Assembly: GCA_014871385.1 (NCBI GenBank) | Contig: CM026424.1 | Coordinates: 19,857,321-19,921,320 of the forward strand | Length of the DNA: 64,000 nt | Origin: Ceratodon purpureus | Lineage: Eukaryota > Streptophyta > Bryopsida > Pseudoditrichales > Ditrichaceae | Direction: 5' to 3' | Shown: positions 31,217-44,189 of the stretch, in pieces | Numbering within the stretch: position 1 is the stretch's first letter | Layout of the letters: every line of letters starts with the position of its first letter | Translations under genes and position numbers: made by a program | Notes under the pieces: generated by a model | Seen by the model: only the letters and a program-made list of their open reading frames with translations | Database searches by the model: none | What the model was told of the DNA's origin: nothing

Positions 31217-33994
31217 TCAATTACTGTTGGGAGGTAGACCAGATAGAGAACGAATCTTGGAGACTAGAGTTTCGACCAGTTCAGGTGCATACTTCGTCCC
31301 ACAGCCTGGAAGATGTTTGGTAGTCACCTTCCGGTCGAAGTAGAATTCTCCGTTCCGCAGCTTTGCATTTGGTTGCAACCCCAGCCAGGTAATTGTGTCC
31401 GCTCCTTGGTCTAGAGTTCTCATTGATGTTTGGAATCTGTACAAATAAAGAGGAACATGTTGAGTCCATCAGGTCACAATTCTGAATAATTTTTCCAACT
31501 TTCTATAGAACAAGCAAGAGTTAGGAACCCCATTTATCACTACAATCAATGCGCATTTTTGTATGCAGATATTGAACATCCCCAAGGACTGAGTAGGAAT
31601 CTACTTACTTAGCATGGAAACCAGGCATGCTTTTCTTTAGGCCGTCTGTATCAACCCATCCTGGGTGCATGGAGTAGAATCCAACTGAATCTTTATGTTT
31701 TTGAGCCCAGTTCTCTGTTAGAGCGACCTGCATCGACATCAGTGACGAATGCACATGAGAAACAGAAGAACCTAAATTGCACACCACAGGCAGAGGTGTT
31801 TATGCAAGCAAAATCACATTATGAAGCTAACTCAGGGGCGGATTTCACCTGCACGCGCTTGTTGCGTGCGTATTGAGCTGTTCCATCGAACTTTTTCTTG
31901 TCCTCATACTGCACAAACAAACGAGGAATGCCAAGTCAAGAACATGAGAAATACTTCCAACGAACTTCTAGTACATGAGAAACTATCACGTCTAAAGTAC
32001 ACTGAACGAGAGGAGTACCTGTAAATTTTCAGTGAGGTTTTCAGTCAACATGCCCCCAGACGCCACTGTAATGACACGAGAATCAGGCGAAGCCAGTTTC
32101 AGTGCAGGCATCAAGAGCTCTGTTATGACATACACACCAGCCACGTTCACTGCGAAATTTGTCTCCAACCTGGATCCACAAGAATTGCCATGCAGTCAAA
32201 GCGGTGCTCTCATTGTGCTAATCATGTAGCTATAGAATTGGTTCGCTTATCTGACCAAGTTCTGGTGAATCCAGTTGGAAAATGGAATGGTCAATACATT
32301 CAGCACGCCATGCGTGATTTTATTTTATTTTATTTTCATTTGCAGACAGAATGAATGAAAAGCTAGAATGTAATTCAACAGCAAAATGTGCCTGTCTCTT
32401 ACCCGTCAGCAGTTAAAGTGCGTTCGTTTTCCATCAGCCCGGCATTATTCACCTACATCCAATGACAAATCTCAGTGCTCATGTCGTGTCCAACACGCAG
32501 TTTTAGAAATGCAGGACATCAGATTTTAGTATACAACTAAGAGGCGATCATTTACTGCGGACGTATCTCTTTAGTATCAGCGATGTGTAAGAGCAAAGGC
32601 CGCTGGAATTTTGCTAGAATTACCAGAATGTGAAGGGGCTGATTGGTCGATGTATACCTCGCAGCAAAGTCTCTAACTTGCTGTAATGATGATAAATCAC
32701 AGACCTGCATTCAATATAAAAAAATATTTATTTATGCTCTTACCAAAATTGGAGTAGATTCTTGGGAATAAGCATAAAATCTATTACACAATCGTTTGGT
32801 GCTGTAGAAGTTCTAATAAAAAACGTAAAATATTACAAAATGATATGAAACGCAAGCTTGTTCTCAACAAATGAAAAAAGGAGGAAAAACGTCGAATTAG
32901 CAACCTCAAGAGACACATTTTGGTTTCCAGTTTTGGCCTTGATTTCCTCCACAGCCTTCTCCCCTTTCTCTTTGGAACGGCACACCAAATGTACTGTTGC
33001 GCCCCTGCATCAACAGCGTCATGTAGATCAACACAAGAATGCATGTTATCTCAAAAAATCTGTCAACAGTTTGTTCTAGACATGAAAGGGCGAAACTTCC
33101 TGATTCTTTGAGAGGTCAAGGTAAAGCCCAGTTTTGACCTACTGCGCAGGTGACAGAGAAGGGCTTTGCATTGATGTGTTATGACTAGTTCAGAAATAGA
33201 GTAGATTGTGTGCACATGCTAGCACAACCTACCTTGCAGCAAGAGCTTCTGCGGAGGCAAACCCAATGCCCTGATTGGCACCAGTCACTACGCACTGTTT
33301 GTTCGTCAAGTCCACTGCCATATCCTCATTCTGGAACTCCTTCGCGTGTTTTCTGCCAGGTTACCATCAACAGCCCTGAATCAGAAAGAAGTAAAATCTA
33401 GATGTCAACGCAAATCACCTCCCAACATGATACCCCAAATAGCAGAAAGCTTTCTTAGATTGGTGCAAAAATCAGGTTTAGCTCGTCAGAAACCGTACAT
33501 TATCCAAAAATAAAGACTGGGAGCAATCTGCAATGCGCAATGCTAAAAGACTGATCTAAAGAGTTCTTACAGGAAGGCGCCCTGCGTGAAGTTCATATAC
33601 CCATAGGAAATGAAAGAGGCGGTCCTGTATGCCTGCAAAGATAAAAGATAGGTACATCGTTATGGAGACTGGCTCACAAATGTTCTGCAAAATCCCTCGG
33701 TCCAGAACCCCTCTAAACTCAAAAGAACTTCCAAAAAATCCACCTCCCAGCACCAATTCATAGACCCAACCATGCCTCCTAATCCCAATCCTCAATCACA
33801 ACTTCCATTTCTAGTGAAAGGTGCTTGACAGAGAAAGACACCATTGCCGCAGTCTACCCTGAACCACCGTAGCCTTGCAGAGACAGTGCCCACTTCAAAC
33901 TCACAACTACTCTCACCTGCAACTACTAATGCTGACCCCAAAACTCCAAGAGCAACAGAAGTGGCGACCCAATGCAAACCTGTTGGAGAAACAT
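31217..33994 (-). CDS. DHRS12-like short-chain dehydrogenase/reductase
   Basis: There are ten exons: 33980-33994, 33571-33632, 33233-33352, 32905-33004, 32624-32704, 32403-32452, 32019-32169, 31849-31908, 31609-31727 and 31217-31436. The product is 325 aa, close to plant homologues. The first exon has only 15 bases (MFLQQ), which matches the conserved N-terminus of the family. The Rossmann motif TGANQGIG is at about residue 47, NNAG follows, the catalytic Ser is in VASGGML, and YARNK supplies the Tyr-x3-Lys pair. The C-terminal MHPGW and GEFYFDR segments are typical of the DHRS12 subgroup. It should be an NAD(P)-dependent oxidoreductase; the substrate is unknown. The intron after LE uses GTTGCT, a weak donor. 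The gene is divergent from the vasohibin-like gene, with 1.67 kb between the starts. Confidence 0.95.
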
Positions 33995-35664
33995 TGCGGA
34001 ATCCGTTCACGAGCGTCCGTCCACCAATGTCAACTGCAACAAACCTAGAAACACTTATCCTTCAAGTTTCTAACCCTTGAAACAACTGCTCACACAACTA
34101 CTTCTTCTCCACTCCAACTAACTATACCTCACTACAACCAACTGGCAAACTCTCAGTCTTTCGAGTTCTCAAAATCACTGCAGAAACAATCTCATTATAA
34201 ACTCCTACAGCTGAACCATGGAAGCCCACACATACATTCCAGCACCTTGCGTGAGCAGCACTTCCACGTTTTGCGAAATCCAAGCAAACTTGATGTTTCC
34301 AAAAAGTGGCGTGACTGGCTCTTGATGAAGGAGCTTTTGAATTCTCGCCAGGAAGTTGCTGCAATGAAAACAAGGCGAGGAACTTTTGCCGAGAAACTGG
34401 GATGGCGTCGTAGCTTCATGCTCCTTGCAGAGGACCATCAACTGGAAGTTCCCCGAATGCCCCATGAGCTCCACTTGAGTTAGATTGTGATCTCCAGCTG
34501 CTCGTTTCACCATGTCTCTTTCACTGCCGACCACTTACTTACTGCAGGTAATATGTACCAATGCTTGAATGTGAAATCATCAGTTTTTCACCGACGATAT
34601 CTTTGCAATCCATTCACTGACCTCGTGTCGTGTTAACCGAGACTAAGGTCCGGTTAGGGCTCGGTTTAACCGACTCAGTCTTCGGACATTGATTGTCTGG
34701 CTGGCTTCTTCTTCTCTGATACGTCTTCGACTTGGGTGCTCTTCTATTATCTAGTGGAGAGTCTGGAGACTTTCTGGTGGTGTTCTTTCCAATTGTTAGA
34801 TTTGTGTGTGTCGTTGTTTTTATGTTCATGGAGATGCTGGAGTGAGATCGAAGATGGTCATCGTCCTTCTAGCGTTGTGTTTTTGTTCGCTAGAACGATG
34901 ATTTGCATCTTCACTTTGTAGTTCTGTTTCTGTATCATGTGCGGGGAGTGTGATGCAGAAGTGGATTTGGGCATGCCCGTGTGGATGCTGGAGTTCATAG
35001 CAAAGCTGTAAACGATCCTGCTTTGTTGGATGGTTGAGGAGGATGGTTTACAACTTCGCTGTGTACTCTGATATCTGCATGATTTTCGAGGATTTTCTTG
35101 CAGAAGACCTGGGCTTACCGAGTGTGGTGTTGAGGGTTTGTTACCTTCACGTCTTTGGAGGCATTTGAAGTGTGATTATGGCTTAGTTATCGTTGTGTGT
35201 TCGTATGTTGTATTTATTGGGTAGAGGGTATGTTGATTTGTGGATATGTGGAACTGATGAGGGAAGAAGGGGAGAGGCCAGCGTTTCTGGTGCATCCTGC
35301 TTGTTCCCTTTCATCACCCATGTTGCAGTCGCATCTGCTGGAATCTGTCCCCAATGTGATCTTAACACGGTTCTGTCTTGGATTCTCAGGACGCTCCACG
35401 TCCTCTGTCTGTGTCCTCACATGTCATGTTATGATCTCTAAGGTGAAAGTCTCGACATCTTCATCCTCACTGCTTGGTATACCTACTGCTCAATTTCACA
35501 GAAACAGCAAGATCATCATCGGTAACCCTGATCTTTCAAGGTCTTTGAGACTTGCTGTATCCTTAACAATAGTCGTTTGAGCCAACCTGGACTTAGCATC
35601 CTGATGTAAGTGCACCTATTTTGTTGAATATGAAGGCTATATTCGCAGGGATCGTTCTATTTTA
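33995..35664. promoter_or_regulatory. Divergent intergenic region of DHRS12-like and vasohibin-like genes
   Basis: This lies between two divergent start codons and must hold both promoters and 5' UTRs. TCTATTTTA just before the plus-strand ATG follows a possible splice acceptor (TATTCGCAG at about 35640-35648), so a 5' UTR intron is likely. Some frames of up to 127 codons (such as 35197-35580) cross it but show no family feature. Confidence 0.5.
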
Positions 35665-38600
35665 ATGCGAGGTGGAAGAGGTCGTTGGGAAGAGTCTTCT
35701 GTACCACCATCTTCAGAAGATGAAAATTCAATGATCCTTCTCGAGTAGGTAAACCAAGACTTTTCCTCTGTTTATTCTTCACCTCCGACTTTGGAGATAT
35801 TGGACTCAGGTACAGTAATGTTCACAACTCATCTTCTTTCGAACCTGATATTCTTTGAAGGGATTGAATATGTAAACGGTATCAGACATTCAAAGGTGTG
35901 ATCAATTCAGGGGCTTGTGGTTCAGGGGGAATTTCACGATGTCATTTTGACGCTCTTATAACTTCCCCGTTCTGATGCAGCCGTCTGTATCTGAATGAGC
36001 GTAGAAGTTTTTTTATCATGTTCGCTGGCCGATTGTGTAAATCTCTGTTTATCTTGTCCTTACAAACATGAGAATGAGAAATGTATACTTTAACTAGCAA
36101 AATTGAGTTGTGAGAAATCTTCTGATTTAATACCCGATTCATAGCTACGACTGGCGGTAAATGACCGTTCCCTGAAGTGCGATGTCAAAGGCACCCACCT
36201 GACCTAATACGTATGATTTCTCTTGTTTTCAAATTAAAGATGATTGTATGGTATGTCTTTGTACAAACAATTAGCTTCAACGTTGACAATTTCTAGAGAC
36301 AGCATTTTTGCGAATTTGCAATTCTTTGCTTTTCCTTTGCATTTGCGCGTGGCATTCCATTTTTTATGTGCTCATCCTGTTAGGTCAGATGTGACTAAGT
36401 AAACAGTCGCGTTTCGCATATCTCTTTGTACTGGATTGTAAATACTGCGCATGTACTGGATTGCTTGCCTGGCTCCATAGTTTAGTGTGTTGATTAGAGA
36501 TAGAACTTCTAGCAGGCTAGTATGAAAGATGCATGTCTGGATAATTTACTGCTTACAGACCTAATTATTCTCCTCCATGTTGTACTAAAAGTTCCTTTTG
36601 CGCTTTGTTGATTGTGCATATGTACAGATGACATGTCCAGTTGTTCCTTCAGCAATCTGTCGGAATTTAATGATACCGCATTTGGTTGGGCAACGGATCA
36701 GTGCTTTCTTCGTCCACGGAAACAAAGAAATGTTCTCTTTGATCTCTTTCTCACCCGCTTTGGAAAAACAAGTCGAAGAGCAGCCCGTGCAGTGAGAGAT
36801 TTTGTAACATGCAGCTCCCCCCAGTCAAATGGATTCAGTACAGAGGATGTGACTACGACTTCTCAAAGGAGCCCGACAGACGTTCAAGACAGCCAAGATG
36901 AGACGCCATCCACCACTTCCAACTTGCAGACACTGCGTGACAAACCTGGACGTGATGATTGGTCGAACAGGAATGGAACAACTTCTCCTACTCGTAGGTT
37001 TAGCCGAAAGCTTGACTTCAACGACAGAGAAAGGCACCCTCATTGGAAAAACACTCATGACCAGGTATGTGTAATCTCTTTCCTTAATCCTGTAGAGAAG
37101 AGTTTTATTACTAGGTTTGAAACCTACAATTGGATTCCACTGAATCATTTTCTTATCGTGTTGCAACCAACCAATGTGTTCGACTCTTGATTTTTTAAAC
37201 TGAGGTGTAGATTTCCCACATATTATGTCCCTCTACAAACATGATTGAAATATCACGTTCCAGCCTTAAAAGTTTAGACCAACTCATGGGTGGTATTTTT
37301 AATTCGGTTCGCAGGGTGTTACAAACGGTGAGAGCAGTCTCTGGACTCATGCTGCGGAAGGTACCTCAACTTCAAATTGTGGGCAGAAGTTGCCGTCCAA
37401 TTTCTTCGAGCTTCCAACTAGGCAACGTCTTCGAGCTGTGAAGCAGGTATGGCCACTATGGTTTGTTATTGAAATTAATGTAATTCATCAACAGGTTGAA
37501 TAGCAAATAACCTTCTTTGAGAGTTGTATTAATAACATTTAAAGACCTCTTGTGTTTGTGCATGAGACAGTTTCTTGCTGGTTTTGTATACAAACCGAAT
37601 TCAGAAGCGTCTCTTCAGGCAAACAAACAACGGCCATTGTGTCGCCTCATGGCCACAGCAAGACGGGTAAGTACTCCTTAGACGAGGCTAAGCGTGATGC
37701 TGTCAATGTGAGTATTACCTCATGAAGGTTATACATAAAATTAGCAAACCTTGATCTTGTGCCTAATCCGTTATTATGAGCTGCTGCATATCTCAGATAG
37801 TGTACAAGCCCGAGCCAATCAAGTCTGTGGAGGCTGTCTTCCTTGCGCTGTATCTCACTGTAAGTAACACCTATCGATTCTTACTATTAGTTTCTGTGAT
37901 GAAGATATGATATGATGTCCCATTCGCGTTCCACATGACAGCTGATAATTTTTCTTAAACTCTCCTCTGTAGGCTGGACTTCTTTCAGTGGATCGTATAC
38001 CTGTTGGTTTCGAAACCAAGTTTGCGGGTGGGGTATGATTTGATCTCGTCATATTCCACCCATTACTTATATTGTTCATTTTCGGTTTCCAGTAGTGCAT
38101 GATCAGTGTGTTAAGCATGACCAAGCGTCTGTGTGTTTGCATTTCGCCCAATTTGATATGTATGCTCGAATTATGTACAGGTAACTCAGCATATAGTGGT
38201 AGTGGTGCAACACAATGACAAGTATGGAGCCTTTGGGATCAGTCCAAATCCTGATCTTATGACGAAGGATCTTCAGTTTGACAGGTAGCTTATTTGGAAA
38301 GCATCGCTCTAAATTATTGGAGTGTTATAAATATTATTTCATCTTCTGTTTGTTCCGATGCCATTGCTCGAGCATCTTGAAGGCAGTATAGAGCGTCACA
38401 ATCTATACTTGGTTCTGCAGGAAGAGTTGTATGATTCTTGTTCCCTGTTTGCAGCATGTCAAGTATCATTGAAAACTACGTGAAAGCGTATGAGGCGAGT
38501 GGCCACACAGTTTTGAAAATCCGGATTGGCCTCCGGGTGTGTAGCTCCATTCTTTTGTCTTGATGAATATCAGGCTCCGCCTGATGTTAACAAAGTTATA

Positions 38601-40260
38601 CAACTCAGCTAAGTTGATAATTGGTGGCAACATCCTTGATTTGTTTCTGCAAGCATTTACCTGAGTTTCGTGAGAACATAAGCTGTTTCTCGATGAACCT
38701 ATCTAAAGACACTTACCGCTAAAATAAAGGACATTGTTTTAAAATTAAAGGAGGACATAATCATAAGTGACAGGATGTTTGGATACGGCGTTGCAGGTGG
38801 AACATGACGTGATGTCTTCTCATTTTATCTGTTGGCGGCATCTTTGTCTCTCTCCTGGTTCTAAATCATGGGCAGAGGTAGGTCACCATTACGTTACTCA
38901 ACTCCGCTATCATTTTACCTGGCGTTTCTTTTCATGACTTCTTCACCGTTTTATAACACGGAAATAAGATGTCCTGTACTCACCAAGTGATCTATCGAGT
39001 ATGTCATAACAACTAGTTCTTGCATGAAACTTCCCTTCGAGGTGGTTGAACCCATTGAGTAATCCGAAGCCTAGTAAACGTTTCACGATTCTCCACAATG
39101 TATACATAAACTATGAAATGGTTTTTAAGATTCAGTGTCCTTAACTAGACATCGGGCGGCTTGTATCGACTCTTGTCGTCTGTTGCTATTTTTACAAGCC
39201 GCATCTTTGGAAACTTACAATAACTTCTTTGAGCACTCTTGTGGGATCCTGGTTGGGTTTACAGTGTGTTGTGGATATCGAGAATCACGTGTTACGAATG
39301 AGGCATTTGTGGGACTTGTAAGTTGAACCTGCCGACCTTCGTAGGCTACTGGACTATGCAATTCTCTTGTATAAGCTCTAAAAAACACGTTTTGTGAGTG
39401 GACATTTTTTTTCCAGATGTGTTTAGAACTGTCATTAGGGTGTCAAGGTAGTACTGTATGTGAAATATAGAAACGACATCGATATGCCAGAAGTTTAATA
39501 CACTTTATGCTCCATGCGTGCTTTCATTTCTCCTCGCGTAAGCATCATATAGCTATCTGCCATGTTCGCTGTTTGCAATACTAAAGAATGGATTGTATCG
39601 ATCAGATGGATGCTTACTGGTAAAGGACATGATCCTCACAAAGTGGGAATGGCGAAAAAACTAGAACCATCAAACTTCACCCCAAGAGGAAAGGCAATGG
39701 AAAAACCAGGTGTAGTAGCTGAAGTGAAAAAGGATGTGAAGTCAGGTTCACAAGTACAACCCACTCAAGCCATGACCACGCAGCAACTTTGGGACGTTGA
39801 GTCCACAGGCAGCAACACAGAAGAGTGCGAGCACTGTGAGCAACTCAAGAGAGCCATGCCACCTGTGGATACGAAGCGTGCCAGCGTGACCACCGTCAAG
39901 AGAGTTAAGAGATCCGGCCACCAAGACATCAGATTCATCCCCAAAAACAAAATTCCTGGCCAACGGTTCACTCACGATTCCCATGACCCTGATCGGCAGT
40001 GGGAAGCGGAGTCTCTTGGGAGCAACACTGGTGACTCGCCACTGAAACCTTCGATACGTTGTAAAGCAAAGCAGGTATTGAAGAATTTGGTGAGCAGCAG
40101 TGTCATGTCTACTACCCCTCCAAGAAGGTCAACTAACCGGCGAGGAAGTAAAGACATATCCCGAAATGTAGACACCAAGTTGCGGGATGTTAGTGGGAGG
40201 AAAAATCTAGGTTCTTTGTACAATTCTTCTTCAGGTCGTAGAAAATCCAAAGCAGGGTGA
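35665..40260 (+). CDS. Vasohibin-like (transglutaminase-like) protein with Ser in place of Cys
   Basis: The exons are 35665-35744, 36641-37064, 37315-37446, 37571-37666, 37797-37859, 37973-38032, 38181-38284, 38455-38536, 38797-38877 and 39553-40260. The product is 609 aa. Residues about 215-375 match the vasohibin core: RPLCRLMATAR, IKSVEAVFLALYLT, IPVGFETKFAG, TQHIVVVVQ, YGAFGIS and VLKIRIGL...EHD. Animal vasohibins, with SVBP, remove the C-terminal Tyr of alpha-tubulin using Cys169, His204 and Ser221 (human VASH1). Here His289 and Ser306 are kept with the same spacings (35 and 17), but the Cys position is Ser254 (codon TCT). It may be a pseudoenzyme or use Ser. The N-terminal 210 and C-terminal 235 residues are Ser/Lys/Arg-rich and probably disordered. 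The first exon and the 36641 and 39553 acceptors are my choice by phase; the middle exons are firm. Confidence 0.85.
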
Positions 40261-40872
40261 TAATCTATATTGAGTTGGAGATAAATCTGGAACCCAGAAT
40301 TGTGTGCACAAGAATTTCAAACCTTGCTTATCAGGATTATTAGGTAGATTTGAACATAGTTTCTTGTTCATTAGAAGGGTATATGATGGGTTGGAGATAG
40401 TTGGGTGACGGTCGCCCCGGAATTGGGAATTCTTGGTTGCCTACAACTACATCATCAATTGAATGAGCTTTTACCAAAAGAAACGTTCACAAATGGTGTT
40501 CAAGCATCACATGTAATATGAGGAGGTATACCAAACATTTCAAGCTCATGAGGACTTCGAAAAACAAGACGGGGTAAGTCCTGAAATAAAAACGGAGAAA
40601 AAACTAGAGAACCGTAAGACTAACTTTCAGAAGGGCAATCATACTGAAAAAACATGATGTACAACTTGCTCCTCAATATTTCAGGAACATGGCTTTATAC
40701 AATTCGCGAAGCATAAATGCTAGCGTGATAGTGTACAACTCTCAAAAAAATTCATCTGAGGGCAACTCTTTCGCACCTCATACAAATCTAACTCCACCAC
40801 CTCAACCAACTTATCTTACACATTCGTCTAAATTGAAACTGGAATGGGCACCAGAAAAGAATTCCAAACACT
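40261..40872. other. Convergent 3' UTR region
   Basis: This lies between the stop of the plus-strand vasohibin-like gene and the stop of the minus-strand lumen protein gene. It is non-coding. Confidence 0.6.
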
Positions 40873-41903
40873 CTACTTTCCGACATTGGGAATGGCATTC
40901 TGCACATCAGCACCCTTCGACGCCACAGCGCCCTGAATCCCCTTCGCCTGCTGCTTGATCTTCCCGAAGAACCCTCCCGAGCTGCTCTTCACGGGTGCCG
41001 CCACCTCGTCGGCCTTGCTCTTCACATCCGCAGCCACATTTCCAGCACTGCTCTTCACATTCGAGGCCACGGTGTTCTTTGTGGCTTGGCCAAACGCCCT
41101 CTTGGCGCCCTTGGCGGCGTCGTCAACCTTACCTTGTGCGTCAGCAACCACATCGTTGGCCATGCCCTTGCCCATGCCCCAGATTCCGTCAATCCTGCGC
41201 TGGGTCTTCTTCACATTGGAAGCGAACTTGTCACGAGCTCCAGACACCTGGGCACTGGTCGCATCCTGAAGCTCAGGAATGGCTCCACTTCCGGCCCTGC
41301 ACACAGAAATTTATGTAGCTTTAGAAATCAGGTAACGAGAATCTAAGTGCGCCTTCCCAAACATTTGCTTGCTAATCAACAAATAACCAATCAAGTAAGA
41401 ATATCTAAAACCTTTATCAGCATAGAGAAACCACTCCATTCCCTAAGCATGCAGAGCACAGAGAATTATTTACGAGACACTCACTTCTGGGAGAAGCGGT
41501 CCTCATCAGCCTTGTCTGTTCCGTTGCCGAACCCTCTCTCCGGCCCGAAGCGCTGGGGCGAGTCATTCTTGATCAACGCATCTGCGCCCTGCAGCAACTC
41601 ATCTGCCTTGCGAGCAGTACGCTCAGCTCCATCCCCACCCGGGCCTGAAGCAGCAAACGCCGACCCGGCCAAGCTGATGGCCAACCCAGTCGCCAGAACA
41701 GAGCTTAACACCCGCTTCGTGACAGATGACTCCTCCTCAGAATAGCTAGCCTTCACAGCCACAACGCGACCACCATTGGTGCTCACATTACAAACCGGGG
41801 CGAACTGGGCCTGCGACGCACCAAAAGCCACAGAAGAGGACAATGTGGTAGCGCTCAGGGGCGCAGCAACCACGGATCCAGACACCATTGATACTGCAGC
41901 CAT
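40873..41903 (-). CDS. Predicted thylakoid-lumen LEA-like protein
   Basis: The exons are 41485-41903 and 40873-41296, with a GT-AG intron of 188 bp; the product is 280 aa. The N-terminus is a bipartite plastid signal. A Ser/Ala/Val-rich transit peptide ends near VAVKA (residue 52), then KR and a hydrophobic segment (VLSSVLATGLAISLAG) lead to an SAFA site (about residue 84), so the mature protein should reach the thylakoid lumen. The mature part starts with a Gly/Asp/Arg-rich region (QRFGPERGFG). It continues as an amphipathic Ala/Lys/Asp-rich helix with repeated KSSAGNVAADVKSKADEVAA-type words, as in LEA or apolipoprotein-like proteins. I do not know a named family that fits the whole. An upstream in-frame ATG at 41930 is possible, but MAAVS is the normal transit-peptide start. 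Confidence 0.85.
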
Positions 41904-44189
41904 TGTGAAGTTAGCTCGGCAAATGTACAAACTCTAGATGTTGCGAAAAATCGAGAAGAAGATCGATGTATGAGGTAGTAGTCTAAGTAATGCTGAGTGC
42001 TTGAGATAGATGTTGTCGAAGTGATTTGAGCTGAATTTATACAACCGAGATGCGCAAGAAGACAGTTTTCACATGAATGGGTGTAGCGAGAAACACCCGG
42101 AGATTGTTCCAGTGAGGTCTCTCCACGTAGGATTGGCTTTGTGGAATGAGGTGAGGTCGAGGCGCCACTTGGCTGGCACTTTGTGATTGTCACATACGCA
42201 GCGTGAAGGAGCAAATGAGGTGTGCTTGTGCTTTGGAAGAGTGGCCGAGGTCGAGTGCGCAGTGAAATTGGGATCGAACATTGTTCGTGCGATGGAGCAG
42301 AGATCCAATGGTCTGCGATACAGTTTGTGGAGTGCTGGATTAACTGTCGTGTTCTATGGCATAGTACTGTATTACCAACTTGTTCGTCGGGAATGCTTTG
42401 GGAGATGAAAAGATACATACTGTTGCTGGTGTAACTTCCCGTTGAGGTAGTGCTTCCGGAGTGTGTAACTTAGGGTTAACAAGTACTTATATAGGCCGTA
42501 TCGGTAAGTAAGTAGGCCAGGCTGCACCACCGTCTGAGAAAAGTGCAAAGGATGATAACGTGGTCAGATACGAAAAGCTAATCGCGAACAGGGAAATCAT
42601 CCACGAGATCCTTCGAAAGTTCAATGATAGAAATACGTGTACAGCCACACAATACGTACGACGTAATACGCGACCGGCATAAGAATGAAAACCATCCAGA
42701 GTACAATACCAAATACGTATACAATACCAAAGATACAGTACTGATACGGAGCGAAAAGAGGAAATGTCTAAAACTGTCCAAGACAAAATTCACTGCTTGC
42801 CGCTTGGCGCTTGCGCCTCCTGTAAAGCTTGTAAACCAATGTTTTCAAAGTTCTGATGCAAAGAAAATCAACATTGAAAGAAAATCATCCACAAGACTGT
42901 TTGCTGCATTTACAAGCAGGCTGACTGAAGGCCCTATGTAGCAATTGCGCAGTCGCCCTACTCACGGCGCATGTTAGTGGTATGTATTTGGAAAAAATCC
43001 ATTCGGGGCTCTAATAAGTGCTATCATCGAGGATGCAGGTTAGCAGAGCTCCATCGAACATGTGTTGACATCTGTGACCGGCAACAGCCAGAAAATGAAA
43101 TCATTGGGGATAGTGGAAGAGTACCGATATGGAGTGATCCCAGAACAAGACAACTCCATATCGCAACACCATAAAAAAAGTCAATGGAATGCAGCCAGCA
43201 ACGGTGCGATTTAGTAAAAAAATACAGCAAGCGGCTCATAACATGGTTAATAAACGATAAAATAAGAGGGACAGGCTGATAAAGCATATGGCGCTGGCGC
43301 CACCCATTAGGTGATCAGGAACACCTCGAAGATGTTTGCTGACGACATAAAAGTTTTCACGCAGACTCTCGGATAAAAGGCAAAGTGTTGAAACATAAAA
43401 CAGATACATCACGATTTCATATGCGCACTGACATCCATTGCATCGATGCGAAAATTGGCCACTGCAACATTCAAATTTGCAAACGTTCACACATTTTGCA
43501 TACACAAAAGGAAAACTATCTAACCTAGGAGTGGAGAACGAACTCATCGTAAAGGTATGAAAGGTACGGCTTAAGATGAACGAGAGAAGATTCCTCATTC
43601 AGTATGAGCGATAAGAAAAACAGCACGAATAGTGGAGCAAAGACTGGACGATCATTAATACAACTCCATACACTCAGGAAAAAAAGCAAAATGCTCTAGT
43701 GAGTTCACATTGCAATGGTGGGAACGCTCAGAGCAAAACAAATGTAGGAATGGTAAGTCCTCACATTGAAAGTTTAACTCCAAAGTCGCCTCGATGCACC
43801 AAAAATACCTGAATTCAAGAAATCAGAGGTGAACAGAGAAAAACATCGACCATCGCGCCAGCGCCAAGTGGGCACGAACTTGAACAGAACCTTAATAATT
43901 TCGATCCCACTCGACCAATATGAATGGGATTAAACCTCAAGAAAATTGTCACTGAATAAGTCCGTGTCTACGATGACTAGGGAGTTCAGTGAGGAAAATC
44001 CAGTTCACGAAGAACAGGAGAAAGAACGGGGGGTTCCGCCGGGGCTCGAGTAACAAGTTCTGTAGAATGCATCAAAATAGCCAGTCAAGCGCTGCATATA
44101 ATGCTGAAATCCGAAATGACTTGTTGATGCACGAAACAAAAAGCGAGCCACAACTGATTCCAGTTGAATAATCCACATGCACAACCCTC
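41904..44189. other. Lumen-protein promoter, then repeat-containing spacer
   Basis: 41904-42440 is the likely promoter of the minus-strand gene. 42443-42510 repeats 14384-14450. 43268-43340 is the first member of the palindrome-bearing repeat seen at 49095 and 52747. Open frames here are short and unconvincing. Confidence 0.5.
42443..42510 (+). repeat. Dispersed repeat, copy 2
   Basis: GAGGTAGTGCTTCCGGAGTG, ACTTAGGGTTAAC and TAGGCCGTATC follow the order of 14384-14450. It is an old copy of an unnamed repeat. Confidence 0.6.

Noticed and set aside
36825-37166. Minus-strand frame opposite vasohibin-like exon 2
   Set aside because: The plus-strand exon joins in phase to the conserved core; the reverse frame has no features.
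40955-41346. Three plus-strand frames of about 90-107 codons
   Set aside because: They are antisense to exon 2 of the lumen protein gene, whose splice phase and targeting signal are convincing.
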